Shown here: piece after piece, positions 8,235 to 17,233 of the stretch
How the letters are laid out: each line of letters starts with the position of its first letter
Position numbering within the stretch: the stretch's first letter is position 1
NCBI RefSeq assembly: GCF_900182645.1
Contig: NZ_FXTA01000001.1
Span: 930,001-994,000 of the forward strand
Direction: 5' to 3'
Length of the DNA: 64,000 bases
DNA from: Flavobacterium resistens
GTDB taxonomy: Bacteria > Bacteroidota > Bacteroidia > Flavobacteriales > Flavobacteriaceae
Position numbers and translations under genes: made by a program
The notes under the pieces: generated by a model
Database searches by the model: none
Seen by the model: the letters and a program-made list of their open reading frames with translations, nothing else
Told to the model about the DNA's origin: nothing

Positions 8235-8936
8235 TTATTTTTTGATCTGACTTAAAATATCGTTCATCATTTCGATTTGCACTTTTTGAATTTCGATCAA
8301 TTCCTGTTGCTGATGCATTATTAAATGATCGATTTTATCATGAATCATTCGGATTTCTAATTCTGATTTTAAGTTAATCATAAAATCTTTTTTTGCCCTG
8401 CTTCTGTCTTTTTCTTCCTGACGGTTTTGACTCATCATTATGACCGGCGCCTGCAATGCTGCAATACAGGATAAAATTAAATTCAGCAAAATAAATGGGT
8501 ACGGATCAAAACCTTTGTTCATCAAAACAAAAACATTTGCGCCAATCCAGATTACGATAAAAACAACAAACGAAATTATAAATGTCCAGCTTCCTCCAAA
8601 ATCAGCCACTTGATCGGCCACTTTTTGTCCAAAATTTCGAGATTCGTCTTCATCTTCAACAATGCTCACAATCGATTTATCTTCTTTTAAAGAGGAAACA
8701 ACGCTTTGTTCAAGATCTGAAAGCATTCCGATTTCTCTGGACAAATAGTTCGAAATATACATTTGGCGATATTCACTCAATTCCTGTACCGAAATACAAT
8801 CATCATCACAAAAATCGGGATGATCTTTTATAATTAGACCTAAAATCGGATCATGAATTGATTTTCCATAGATTTTCTCGTTTTCCGAAAATTCAATACC
8901 AGAAATAGCGCTTTTAAAACTTGAATTGTTTTTCAT
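8235..8936 (-). CDS. DUF1003 family membrane protein
   Basis: The 233-residue protein has the DUF1003 core: VADQVADFGGSWTFIISFVVFIVIW, a polar stretch, DPYPFILLNLILSCIAALQAPVIMMSQNRQ, then a basic DRSRAKKDF and a long amphipathic C-terminal helix (about 185-233) that is likely a coiled coil. Two transmembrane helices lie near residues 112-132 and 145-165. The N-terminal 100 residues are acidic and contain CDDDC. Family function is not established. It is divergent from cysE across 182 bases of A/T-rich DNA in which I see no other gene. Confidence 0.82.
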   Translation of the reverse strand: MKNNSSFKSAISGIEFSENEKIYGKSIHDPILGLIIKDHPDFCDDDCISVQELSEYRQMYISNYLSREIGMLSDLEQSVVSSLKEDKSIVSIVEDEDESRNFGQKVADQVADFGGSWTFIISFVVFIVIWIGANVFVLMNKGFDPYPFILLNLILSCIAALQAPVIMMSQNRQEEKDRSRAKKDFMINLKSELEIRMIHDKIDHLIMHQQQELIEIQKVQIEMMNDILSQIKK

Positions 8937-9118
8937 TTTTATAAATTTTACATGCTAATTTAAGCATTTAAGTTTTTAAGTTTTACAATAAATTATCTTT
9001 CGCTGATTTATCACAAATACGGCAATCAATACAAAATTTCTTTAGTTAAAACCTGTCTGTATTTACAAAAAACGCCTTACTTTTAACGTTTCAAAATATC
9101 CAATCAATTTAATCAATT

Positions 9119-9910
9119 GTGACAAAAGACACTATCATACAAAATATCAAAGCTTTAAAAAGCCATTCAAACATAAATTACGGAATCAAAACTAAAACAG
9201 AAGACTTTACCGAGAAGCTTTTTTATACCCTTTTTGATTCGAATGCCGCTTTAGACGAAAGTATTAATGATCTTGAAATTCGTTTTAAAGAGATCGCAGT
9301 TTTGGCCTGTCAAAAACCTGAAAATTTATGCGAATCAATTTGGGACAAGTTTCTGGAAAAGCTTCCTGCGGTTTTAGAAAAACTAAATCACGATGCAGCT
9401 TATATTTTAGAAAATGATCCGGCATCAAACAGTATTAATGAAGTTTATTTAGGCTATCCGGGGTTTTACGCGATTGCCATTTACAGATTAAGCCACGAAT
9501 TATACTTGCTTGATTTATTGTTATTCTCCAGATTAATGAGCGAATACGCGCACCGAATTACTGGAACTGACATTCATGCAGGCGCTCAGATCGCATCGCC
9601 ATTTTTTATCGATCACGCGACGGGAATTGTTATTGGCGAGACAACTGTTATCGAAAAACATGTAAAAATATATCAAGGTGTAACTCTTGGTGCTTTGAGT
9701 GTTAGCAAAGACATGAAAAATGCAAAACGTCATCCAACTGTAGAAAAAAATGTTTGCATTTATGCCAATGCTACAATTTTAGGCGGAGAAACTATTATTG
9801 GAAAAAATAGTATTGTAGGCGGAAATGCCTGGATTACAAAATCAATTCCGGCAGATTCTATTGTTTTAAATACCACTACAACTGAAGTAAAAATAAAAGA
9901 AAAAAAATAA
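9119..9910 (+). CDS. cysE: Serine O-acetyltransferase
   Basis: The 263-residue protein acetylates serine with acetyl-CoA, the first step of cysteine synthesis. After an alpha-helical N-terminal half (about 1-125, including GYPGFYAIAIYRLSHEL), the left-handed beta-helix shows DIHAGAQIASPFFIDHATGIVIGET (active-site D and H), KIYQGVTLGAL and a hexapeptide-repeat run to VGGNAWITKSIP. The only fitting start is GTG at 9119. The cysM gene begins one base after its stop codon, so the two form an operon covering both steps from serine to cysteine. It is of the EpsC-like longer type with an extended helical N-terminus. Confidence 0.93.
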   Translation: MTKDTIIQNIKALKSHSNINYGIKTKTEDFTEKLFYTLFDSNAALDESINDLEIRFKEIAVLACQKPENLCESIWDKFLEKLPAVLEKLNHDAAYILENDPASNSINEVYLGYPGFYAIAIYRLSHELYLLDLLLFSRLMSEYAHRITGTDIHAGAQIASPFFIDHATGIVIGETTVIEKHVKIYQGVTLGALSVSKDMKNAKRHPTVEKNVCIYANATILGGETIIGKNSIVGGNAWITKSIPADSIVLNTTTTEVKIKEKK

Positions 9911-9911
9911 A

Positions 9912-10799
9912 ATGAGTCCACAGAAATTGCTTAACCTAATTGGAAATACTCCATTGATGGAAACTGTCAATTTGGTTAAAAATAAAAACGTAAAACTTTT
10001 GCTTAAACTCGAAGGAAATAATCCTGGCGGAAGTGTAAAAGACAGAGCTGCATACAATATGATTGCATCTGCCCTAGAAAGAGGCGAAATTAAAAAAGGC
10101 GATAAACTAATCGAAGCAACCAGCGGCAATACTGGAATCGCTTTGGCAATGATTGCACAATTATTTGGTATAGAAATCGAATTAGTCTTACCTGAAGATT
10201 CTACTAAAGAAAGAACTCAAACAATGCGTGCTTATGGCGCTACAGTAATTTTAACGCCTGCCGAAGACGGAATTATCGGATCAAGAGATTATGCCGACAA
10301 AAAAGTTGCAGAAGGCGGTTATTTAATGCTAAATCAGTTTGCAAATGATGACAACTGGAAAGCACATTATAAAACAACCGGACCTGAAATTTGGAATGAT
10401 ACTGACGGAACCGTAACGCATTTTGTTTCTGCAATGGGAACTACAGGAACGATTATTGGAACTTCGACTTATCTAAAAGAAAAAAATCCAGCAATTCAGA
10501 TTATTGGTGCACAACCAAGCGATGGATCTCAAATTCCAGGAATCCGCAAATGGCCTCAGGAATATTTGCCGAAAATTTTTGACGCTTCAAAAGTAGACAG
10601 CGTTATAGATGTAAGCGAAGAAGAAGCCAGAGCAATGACTAAAAGATTAGCACTTGAAGAGGGTGTTTTTGCTGGAATGAGCAGTGGTGGTTCTGTTGCC
10701 GTTGCCCTTAAAATCGCTGAACAATTAGAATCCGGTGTTGTGGTTGCAGTTATCTGCGATCGCGGCGATCGTTATTTGTCTTCGGATTTATTTGATTAA
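9912..10799 (+). CDS. cysM: Cysteine synthase B (O-acetylserine sulfhydrylase)
   Basis: The 295-residue protein uses PLP to replace the acetate of O-acetylserine with sulfide. Visible motifs are LIGNTPLM, KLEGNNPGGSVKDRAA (PLP lysine), EATSGNTGIAL (substrate loop), MGTTGTIIGT (phosphate loop) and GMSSGGSVAVAL. The NPGGS form and short length point to CysM rather than CysK. It directly follows cysE with one base between them, so the pair forms a cysteine-biosynthesis operon. The transcript appears to end in the CTAAGGTT-type repeat hairpin that follows. No sulfide-producing genes are adjacent. Confidence 0.93.
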   Translation: MSPQKLLNLIGNTPLMETVNLVKNKNVKLLLKLEGNNPGGSVKDRAAYNMIASALERGEIKKGDKLIEATSGNTGIALAMIAQLFGIEIELVLPEDSTKERTQTMRAYGATVILTPAEDGIIGSRDYADKKVAEGGYLMLNQFANDDNWKAHYKTTGPEIWNDTDGTVTHFVSAMGTTGTIIGTSTYLKEKNPAIQIIGAQPSDGSQIPGIRKWPQEYLPKIFDASKVDSVIDVSEEEARAMTKRLALEEGVFAGMSSGGSVAVALKIAEQLESGVVVAVICDRGDRYLSSDLFD

Positions 10800-10800
10800 A

Positions 10801-10916
10801 AAAAGATTCTAAGGTTCTGAGTTGCTAAGATTCTAAGGTTTCCATACTTTATCTACAATTTAAGCATCTCAGCAACTTAAAATAAAAAACCTTAGCAACT
10901 TAGCACCTTAAAAAGA
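10801..10916. repeat. CTAAGGTT-type intergenic repeat, copy 1
   Basis: A left arm of CTAAGGTTCTGAG-like units (about 10807-10841) faces a right arm of CTTAGCAACTTAGCACC-like units (about 10883-10912), giving an imperfect hairpin. It fills the gap between cysM and the aldo/keto reductase gene. Related copies lie at 11911, 17481 and 54126. Confidence 0.75.
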
Positions 10917-10917
10917 A

Positions 10918-11904
10918 ATGAACTACAGAAAACTAGGAAAAACGAACTTTAATATCTCAGAAATCTCACTTGGAACTTGGCAAGTTGGAGGGAAATGGGG
11001 ATCAGGATTTGATGATAAAACAGCCGATGCGCTTATAAATACCGCAATTGACAATGGCGTTAATTTTATTGACACAGCTGATGTTTATGAAAATGGTTTA
11101 AGTGAAACTGCCGTTGGACGTGTTGTACGCTCAAGATCAGAACGAATTTATGTGGCTACAAAATGCGGACGCCAAATTAATCCGCATGTAAACGATGGCT
11201 ATCAGCCAAAAGTGCTTCAAAAATTTGTTGAAGACAGTTTAAAAAGAACAGGATTAGAAACTCTCGATTTGATTCAGCTACACTGTCCTCCTACCGAAGT
11301 TTATTATCGTCCGGAAATTTTTGAACTTTTTGATCGATTAAAAGATCAGGGGAAAATTTTAAATCTTGGCGTAAGTGTTGAAAAAGTTGAGGAAGCTTTG
11401 AAAGCAATCGAATATTCAAATGTAACTACGGTTCAGATTATTTTCAATTTGTTTCGTCAGCGACCTTCTCAATTATTTTTCTCTGAAGCAAAGAAAAAAG
11501 ATATCGGAATCATTGCACGTGTTCCATTAGCAAGCGGTCTTTTAACGGGTAAATTTGATACGAAAACTACTTTTGACCCTCAAGATCATCGTAATTTTAA
11601 TCGTAACGGAGATGCTTTTGATAAAGGCGAAACATTTTCAGGAATTGATTATGAATTAGGATTAAAAGCTGTTGAAGAATTAAAAGCATTATTTCCAGAA
11701 AATCCAAACCTTGCACCTATTGCGTTGCAATGGATTTTGAATTTTGAAGAAATCAGCTGTATTATTCCTGGCGCTTCAAAAGCAGATCATGTATTATCGA
11801 ATTTATCGGTTTATGATCTTCCTAAAATAAGTCCGGAAAAAATCATCGCAATGAATGCGATTTATGAAAAGTATATAAAACCATCTGTTCATCATTTATG
11901 GTGA
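10918..11904 (+). CDS. Aldo/keto reductase
   Basis: This 328-residue TIM-barrel NADPH-dependent oxidoreductase shows the AKR catalytic tetrad in context: FIDTADVYENGLSE (D and Y), VATKCG (K) and LIQLHCP (H). A C-terminal cofactor-binding stretch IPGASKADHVLSNL is also present. It resembles the AKR11/YccK-like general aldehyde reductase group. The substrate cannot be assigned. It stands alone between two copies of the CTAAGGTT-type repeat, so it is probably its own transcription unit. Confidence 0.9.
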   Translation: MNYRKLGKTNFNISEISLGTWQVGGKWGSGFDDKTADALINTAIDNGVNFIDTADVYENGLSETAVGRVVRSRSERIYVATKCGRQINPHVNDGYQPKVLQKFVEDSLKRTGLETLDLIQLHCPPTEVYYRPEIFELFDRLKDQGKILNLGVSVEKVEEALKAIEYSNVTTVQIIFNLFRQRPSQLFFSEAKKKDIGIIARVPLASGLLTGKFDTKTTFDPQDHRNFNRNGDAFDKGETFSGIDYELGLKAVEELKALFPENPNLAPIALQWILNFEEISCIIPGASKADHVLSNLSVYDLPKISPEKIIAMNAIYEKYIKPSVHHLW

Positions 11905-11910
11905 TTTTTT

Positions 11911-11981
11911 GAGGCACTGAGGTTCTAAGGTACTAAGGTTCTAAGTTTTTTTTTATCTTAGTACCTTAGCAACTTAGCCCC
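11911..11981. repeat. CTAAGGTT-type intergenic repeat, copy 2, with hairpin
   Basis: CTAAGGTACTAAG (11925-11937) has an exact reverse complement CTTAGTACCTTAG (11957-11969), flanked by further units of the same family and by T tracts. It lies 7 bases after the aldo/keto reductase stop and would act as its terminator. Confidence 0.78.
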
Positions 11982-12052
11982 TTTTTTAAAATTCACGCAA
12001 CCTTTTTCGAATTCACACATCTATGTATATAACTAACCGTTAATCACTAACC

Positions 12053-12457
12053 ATGAAAAAATTAAGTTTTATACTAGCTACGCTTTGTGCACTATTTATG
12101 TCCTGCAACAATGATGAAAGTAATAATAACCAAGAAGAAGACGTCCAAAAATTAGAAAAAATGTATCAGGAAATTGTAACACTTTCCCAAGTGAATTCAC
12201 AAACCTGTACAGATTCTAAAGATTGGGATTTCACTGCAATTGGCGCAAAAGCTTGTGGCGGACCAGAAAAATTCATTATTTATTCTAAAAAAACAAACAC
12301 AGCTGAATTTCTGGCAAAAGTAAAAACCTATACTGATGCAAAAGCAGCATTTAATGTAAAATGGAATGTTTCTTCAACCTGTGATGTTCCCGTTCCACCA
12401 GATGGAATTGGTTGCGTTGAGGGAAAACCTGTATTCTTAAAAAATACGGCTTTTTAA
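12053..12457 (+). CDS. Small hypothetical lipoprotein
   Basis: The 134-residue protein starts MKKLSFILATLCALFMSCNND, a signal peptide with lipobox FMSC followed by an N/D/E-rich stretch, typical of exported Bacteroidota lipoproteins. The mature region has four further cysteines (QTCTDSKDW, AKACGG, STCDVPVPP, GIGCVEG), which may form two disulfides. No named family is recognised. It is a single gene, convergent with the histidine kinase. Confidence 0.72.
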   Translation: MKKLSFILATLCALFMSCNNDESNNNQEEDVQKLEKMYQEIVTLSQVNSQTCTDSKDWDFTAIGAKACGGPEKFIIYSKKTNTAEFLAKVKTYTDAKAAFNVKWNVSSTCDVPVPPDGIGCVEGKPVFLKNTAF

Positions 12458-12472
12458 AAGTGTAATATAAAG

Positions 12473-13522
12473 CTAGAGTTCAAATTCAATTTTGAACTCA
12501 GCTCCTTTATTTTTTCCTTCGCTGGCTGCGCTCAATGTTCCTTTATGGCGTTCAATTATTTTTTTACATAAATAAAGACCAATTCCGGTTGACAACTCAT
12601 TAGCAGTTCCTAATCGGCTCATTTTAGTGAATTTTTTGAATAATTCCTCAATTTGATGTTTATCGAAACCAATACCTTTATCAGCTACAACAATCGCTAA
12701 TTTAGACTCTTCTTTGTAAATACGAACTTTAACCTCGCTGTCGAAATAAGAGAATTTTATTGCATTACTAATTAAATTTACCAAAACCTGAACTAGCAAA
12801 CCTTCATCAATTCTAAGATCGGCTTCAGAAATCTCCAAATTTAAATCTAACGTAATATTTTTGTCTATCAAGCGCTGTTCAACTTGTTCGTTAATAAACG
12901 GCACAATACTCGGAAAAACAACAGTTTTAGCTTCCTGATTTATTTTCACCACCTGATCTTGTTCTTTCAGGAGTTTTATGAAATTTTCAATATATCGAAA
13001 CTGCAAATTAGTCGATTCACAAATTAATTCGGCTAAATGTTTAACAGATTCTGACGGGTTTTCGCTTAAAATTAATCTTGCTAATCCTTGTGGATTTCCG
13101 GCAAAATTTTTCAAATCATGCGAAAGCATATAAATCAAATCTTGTTTTTCGTTGATAAAACTTTCAGATTCATAAATTGATTCCTGAATGTTACACATCA
13201 ACAAACCAGCTTCGTCAGTATATTCAGTAGGTAAAACAGAAAGTTTTCGGTTGTTTCTATAATCATCCAAAGATTTTGAAGCAAGAGAAATTGGTTTTAT
13301 CAATTGTCTCAAAACCAATAACGTTACCAGAGTTGCCAGTAATGTCATTATTAAAGCGAAAATCAAAATAGAAACAGAAGAAATATCGTAAGATGAAAAG
13401 AGTACAAAAAATAATATACCTATTAAAGGGATATGAATTCCAATAAATGCAACAAATAAAAATTTAAAAGAATAGCTTTTTTTAAGAAAGCTTATTTGTG
13501 ACAGATTATGATATAACTTCAT
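12473..13522 (-). CDS. Sensor histidine kinase
   Basis: The 349-residue membrane kinase has two transmembrane helices (about 20-42 and 48-71), a short HAMP-like linker, and an H-box YMLSHDLKNFAGN with the phospho-accepting H at residue 135. The ATPase domain shows NLISNAIKFS (N box), VADKGIGFD (G1), FKKF (F box) and STGIGLYLCKKII (G2). There is almost no periplasmic loop, so it probably senses membrane or intracellular signals. No response regulator is adjacent, which makes it an orphan. It is divergent from rlmD. Confidence 0.88.
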   Translation of the reverse strand: MKLYHNLSQISFLKKSYSFKFLFVAFIGIHIPLIGILFFVLFSSYDISSVSILIFALIMTLLATLVTLLVLRQLIKPISLASKSLDDYRNNRKLSVLPTEYTDEAGLLMCNIQESIYESESFINEKQDLIYMLSHDLKNFAGNPQGLARLILSENPSESVKHLAELICESTNLQFRYIENFIKLLKEQDQVVKINQEAKTVVFPSIVPFINEQVEQRLIDKNITLDLNLEISEADLRIDEGLLVQVLVNLISNAIKFSYFDSEVKVRIYKEESKLAIVVADKGIGFDKHQIEELFKKFTKMSRLGTANELSTGIGLYLCKKIIERHKGTLSAASEGKNKGAEFKIEFEL

Positions 13523-13670
13523 AAAAAAATAACAATACTATAGGTTAAAAATCTGGTAACTGGGGTATTTACCAAAAAACAAAGGTAACTTTTAAACTTG
13601 ATTTATGTGTTAAATTACACAATTTGATAAAATATTTTGAAAATTAAATTTATAAAAGTTTACAAACCCT

Positions 13671-13678
13671 TATTTTTG
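13671..13678 (+). promoter_or_regulatory. -7-like element directly upstream of rlmD
   Basis: TATTTTTG matches TAnnTTTG exactly and ends only four bases before the ATG at 13683. If used, transcription would begin at or near the start codon, giving a leaderless or nearly leaderless message. Confidence 0.4.
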
Positions 13679-13682
13679 CGCT

Positions 13683-15095
13683 ATGGGAAGAAAAAATACA
13701 GACAAAGTTGTCTTTCATCAAATTGAAGTTTTAGACGCAGGAGCAAAAGGTGTATCAGTAGCAAAAGCACCAGATGGAAAAGTAATCTTTATTCCAAATG
13801 TTGTTCCTGGAGATGTAGTGGATGTACAAACATTCAAAAAAAGAAAAGCATATTACGAAGGAAAAGCCGTAAAGTTTCATGAATTATCAAAACACCGTAT
13901 CGAACCAATCTGTGATCATTTTGGCGTTTGCGGCGGATGTAAATGGCAAAATATGAAATACAGCCAACAGCTGTATTACAAACAAAATGAGGTAAAAAAT
14001 CATTTGCAACGAATAGGAAAAGTTGAACTTCCTGAATTTGAAGATATTTTAGGTTCAGAAAAACAATTTTTCTATAGAAATAAAATGGAATTTTCGTTTT
14101 CAAACAGCCGTTGGTTAACTGAAAAAGAAATCGGAAGCACGGAAGACTTAGGAAATAGAAATGCTTTGGGATTCCATATTCCAAAAATGTGGGATAAAAT
14201 TCTGGACATCCAAAAATGTCATTTACAAGAAGATCCTTCAAATGCCATCAGAAACGAAATTAGAGCTTTTGCCAATGAACATAATCTGGCTTTCTTTAAT
14301 CCAAGAGAACATTCTGGATTATTGAGAACGTTGATGATTCGTACTGCTTCAACAGGCGAAATCATGGTTTTGATTCAGTTTTTTGAAGATGACAAAGCAA
14401 ATCGCGAGTTGGTTTTAGATAATTTATACGAGAAGTTTCCTCAAATTACTTCATTACAGTACGTTGTCAATGCCAAGCAAAACGACACGATTTATGATCA
14501 GGACATTAAACTTTACAAAGGAAGAGATTACATTCTTGAAGAAATGGAAGGTTTGAAATTCAGCATTAATGCTAAATCATTTTACCAGACAAACTCAGAT
14601 CAAGCTTACGAATTATACAAAATTACACGTGATTTTGCAGGATTAACCGGAAATGAAACCGTTTACGATTTATATACCGGAACGGGAACTATTGCTCAGT
14701 TTGTTTCTAAAAAAGCAAAAAAAGTAATTGGTGTAGAAAGTGTTCCTGAAGCTATTTTAGATGCTAAAGCAAATGCAGAACGCAATAATATTACAAATTG
14801 TGAGTTTTTTGTTGGAGACATGAAAGTGGTATTCAACGAAAGTTTTATTGCGCAGCACGGAAAACCAGATGTTATTATTACAGATCCACCAAGAGACGGA
14901 ATGCATGCATTAGTAATCGACCAAATTCTGAAAATCGCTCCAAAAAAAGTAGTTTATGTAAGCTGTAATTCGGCTACACAAGCGCGTGATTTAGCTTTAA
15001 TGGACGAAAAATATAAGGTTACCCGAGTACGCCCGGTCGATATGTTTCCGCAAACGCATCATGTTGAAAATGTTGTACTTTTAGAACTTCGATAA
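13683..15095 (+). CDS. rlmD: 23S rRNA (uracil-5-)-methyltransferase RlmD-like
   Basis: The 470-residue protein uses S-adenosylmethionine to form 5-methyluridine in RNA. An N-terminal TRAM domain (to about residue 65) is followed by an Fe-S cysteine set CDHFGVCGGCKWQ (C77, C83, C86, with a fourth in IQKCHLQ). The methyltransferase domain contains YDLYTGTGTIAQFV (SAM), IITDPPRDGMH and YVSCNSATQARDL with the catalytic cysteine. Target U1939 is known for E. coli RlmD, while RlmD-family enzymes in other bacteria may have other uridine targets. It is followed closely by a lipoprotein and an outer-membrane protein gene. Confidence 0.9.
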   Translation: MGRKNTDKVVFHQIEVLDAGAKGVSVAKAPDGKVIFIPNVVPGDVVDVQTFKKRKAYYEGKAVKFHELSKHRIEPICDHFGVCGGCKWQNMKYSQQLYYKQNEVKNHLQRIGKVELPEFEDILGSEKQFFYRNKMEFSFSNSRWLTEKEIGSTEDLGNRNALGFHIPKMWDKILDIQKCHLQEDPSNAIRNEIRAFANEHNLAFFNPREHSGLLRTLMIRTASTGEIMVLIQFFEDDKANRELVLDNLYEKFPQITSLQYVVNAKQNDTIYDQDIKLYKGRDYILEEMEGLKFSINAKSFYQTNSDQAYELYKITRDFAGLTGNETVYDLYTGTGTIAQFVSKKAKKVIGVESVPEAILDAKANAERNNITNCEFFVGDMKVVFNESFIAQHGKPDVIITDPPRDGMHALVIDQILKIAPKKVVYVSCNSATQARDLALMDEKYKVTRVRPVDMFPQTHHVENVVLLELR

Positions 15096-15105
15096 TAAAA
15101 TATAA

Positions 15106-15663
15106 ATGAGAAAAATAATTTCAATTTTATTGCTTTTTACTTTTGGCTTATCAAGTTGTGAAAAAGATGACATTTGTGATCCAGCTACTCCAACAACACC
15201 TCGATTAGTCATTAAATTTTTTAATGCTGATAGTCCATCAACACCTAAAAATGTTACTAATTTAAAAATAACCGGAAAGGATATGCCTGAAGCGATTATT
15301 TTTAATGAAACTGCAACTGGTGAAGCAAAATATCTGACAAACGGCAGCTCTATTTCTATTCCATTAAGAACAAATGAAAATTTTTCGACATTTACTTTTA
15401 CTCTAGATTCTGGTAATGAAAATGCAGCAGCTATAAATTCAGATGAAGTAAGATTTAACTATACACATCAAGATCTTTATGTTTCAAGAGCGTGTGGCTT
15501 TAAAACTATTTTCGCACTTGATCCGCTTTCAGATGGACCTCCAGTTTCCTCACCATTTATTAAGGTAGACAGTGATTCTAAAGGCTTTTGGATGAAACAA
15601 ATTTATGTAAAAGAATATAACATTGAAACAGAAAATGAAACACACATTGAAGTATATTTCTAG
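15106..15663 (+). CDS. DUF6452 family lipoprotein
   Basis: The 185-residue protein starts MRKIISILLLFTFGLSSCEKDD with lipobox LSSC, then the family-typical CDPATPTTPRLVIKFFN. A beta-rich domain with DEVRFNYTHQDLYVSRACGFKTIF follows. DUF6452 is known from flavobacteria and function is unknown. The gene begins 10 bases after rlmD and its end overlaps the DUF6048 gene, so the three are likely one operon. Outer-membrane location is inferred from the lipobox context. Confidence 0.8.
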   Translation: MRKIISILLLFTFGLSSCEKDDICDPATPTTPRLVIKFFNADSPSTPKNVTNLKITGKDMPEAIIFNETATGEAKYLTNGSSISIPLRTNENFSTFTFTLDSGNENAAAINSDEVRFNYTHQDLYVSRACGFKTIFALDPLSDGPPVSSPFIKVDSDSKGFWMKQIYVKEYNIETENETHIEVYF

Positions 15664-16450
15664 TTTTTGCTTATTGTTTTCAATGTTCTTGGCACAAGCT
15701 CAGGAAACACCAACAACTACAGTAACCAAAGAAATTGTTCCCGAAAAACCTAAAACAACTGTTGTAGCGAAACCAGCAATTCAGGAAGTTAAAGCAGATA
15801 GCATCAAAACTGATCGCTATGGACTTCGTGTTGGAGTTGATTTGTATAAATTGACTCGTGGTTTTTACGACAAGGATTACAAAGGAATTGAATTTGTTGC
15901 TGACTGGCGTTTAACAAAAAAATACTATCTAGCTGCAGAACTTGGTTTTGAAGACAAAACTACTGATGACGACCGACTAAATTCAACGGCAACAGGAACC
16001 TATATTAAAGGCGGTTTTGATTACAATTTGTATCAAAACTGGCTAGATATGGAAAATTTAATTACAATAGGTTTACGTGGAGGTTTTAGTACTTTTAGCC
16101 AGGAATTAAACAGTTATAAAATTTACAATCCGAATCCGTATTGGGGTGAACAACCTGTAATTGTAGATCATCAAAAATACAACGGACTTACAGCTGGCTG
16201 GATTGAAGTTGCAACGGGCATAAAAGCAAAAGTATTCAATAATGTGTTTGTAGGTTTTGGTGTTCAGCTAAAAATGTTGGTTGCCAATTCAAAACCTGCT
16301 AGTTTTGACAATTTGTACATTCCTGGTTTTAATAGAACTTACGATGGAAGTTTCGGAATAGGTTTTAACTATACTGTTTCTTATTTCATACCAATTTACA
16401 AGAAAAAAACAATAATTCCTGTATCTGCTAAAACTGCGCCTAAAAAATAA
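15635..16450 (+). CDS. DUF6048 family outer-membrane protein
   Basis: The ATG at 15635 gives MKHTLKYISSFCLLFSMFLAQAQ, a clear signal peptide ending AQA-Q; the longer frame starts with TTG at 15623 and adds four residues. A Thr/Pro/Lys-rich linker (about 25-60) leads into a region of alternating amphipathic strands (YGLRVGVDLYKL, YYLAAELGFE, TYIKGGFDYNLY, ITIGLRGGF, FVGFGVQLKML) and an ending consistent with a small beta-barrel. It overlaps the DUF6452 gene by 29 bases, so the two are probably made together and may work together in the outer membrane. Function is unknown. Confidence 0.8.
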   Translation: MKHTLKYISSFCLLFSMFLAQAQETPTTTVTKEIVPEKPKTTVVAKPAIQEVKADSIKTDRYGLRVGVDLYKLTRGFYDKDYKGIEFVADWRLTKKYYLAAELGFEDKTTDDDRLNSTATGTYIKGGFDYNLYQNWLDMENLITIGLRGGFSTFSQELNSYKIYNPNPYWGEQPVIVDHQKYNGLTAGWIEVATGIKAKVFNNVFVGFGVQLKMLVANSKPASFDNLYIPGFNRTYDGSFGIGFNYTVSYFIPIYKKKTIIPVSAKTAPKK

Positions 16451-16467
16451 GATAAATCATTAAATAT

Positions 16468-16509
16468 AAAAAAGCGACGAATTCAAATTGAGAATCCGTC
16501 GCTTTTTTA
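16468..16509. terminator. Bidirectional hairpin terminator
   Basis: AAAAAAGCGACGAATTC pairs with GAATCCGTCGCTTTTTT with one mismatch, with a short loop and A/T tracts on both sides. It separates the convergent DUF6048 and racemase genes. Confidence 0.82.
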
Positions 16510-16523
16510 TTTTATTATGAAAA

Positions 16524-17216
16524 TTATGAAAGCTGAAAATCGACAGCCGCTTTTGAATGAATTAAAGCAGTATCAAAAACCGGAACCGAAAGATCCTCAG
16601 GTTTTATCACTAATGGAATTTCAGTACAACCTAAAATAATTCCTTCAGCACCTTTTTTTATTAATTCTTCTGCAATTTCTAAATAACGTTTTTTTGTTTC
16701 ATCAGTTACAAGTCCGCGGCCTAATTCTTCAAAAATAGTGTGGTGAATAAAATCTTTATCTTCTTGTTTTTCTGGAATTATAGCTTCTATTCCTTTTTGT
16801 GTCAATTTATCTTTAAAGAAATCCAATTCCATTGTAAACTTGGTTCCTAATAATCCAACTTTTTTAATTTTTTGTTTTTGAATTTCAGCTGCAGTTTCAC
16901 TTGCAATATGAATAATTGGAAGATCAATTGCTTTCTCTAATCGGTCAGCAATAAAATGCATGGTGTTGGCACATAAAACAATCGCTTCTGCCCCGCCCGA
17001 TTTTAAGGATTCGCATCCTTTAAAGAGCATATTGAAAGTCGAATCCCAGTCGTTGTTTTCATTATTTTTTTTTATATCAGCATAATTGAACGAATAAATC
17101 AAACATTCAGAGAAATTCAATCCTCCTAATTTTTCATTTATTCCCTCATTAATAAGTTTATAATAATCTGCTGTTGAAACCCAACTGATTCCTCCAATAA
17201 GACCAATTTTCCTCAT
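16524..17216 (-). CDS. Aspartate/glutamate racemase family protein
   Basis: The 230-residue protein has the two active-site cysteines of PLP-independent racemases, in VLCANTMH (about residue 82) and LGCTEIPL (about residue 195), within the two-lobed Asp/Glu racemase fold. IGLIGGISW at the N-terminus is typical of the aspartate racemase (RacD/YgeA) subgroup. It would interconvert D- and L-amino acids in the cytosol; the substrate is not certain. The small membrane protein gene lies 17 bases upstream on the same strand. Confidence 0.87.
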   Translation of the reverse strand: MRKIGLIGGISWVSTADYYKLINEGINEKLGGLNFSECLIYSFNYADIKKNNENNDWDSTFNMLFKGCESLKSGGAEAIVLCANTMHFIADRLEKAIDLPIIHIASETAAEIQKQKIKKVGLLGTKFTMELDFFKDKLTQKGIEAIIPEKQEDKDFIHHTIFEELGRGLVTDETKKRYLEIAEELIKKGAEGIILGCTEIPLVIKPEDLSVPVFDTALIHSKAAVDFQLS

Positions 17217-17233
17217 ATTGCCAATTTAAAAAT

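Noticed and set aside
13834..14241. 135-residue open frame opposite rlmD
   Set aside because: It is antisense to conserved rlmD codons; its Phe/Leu-rich makeup is what reverse-strand reading gives.
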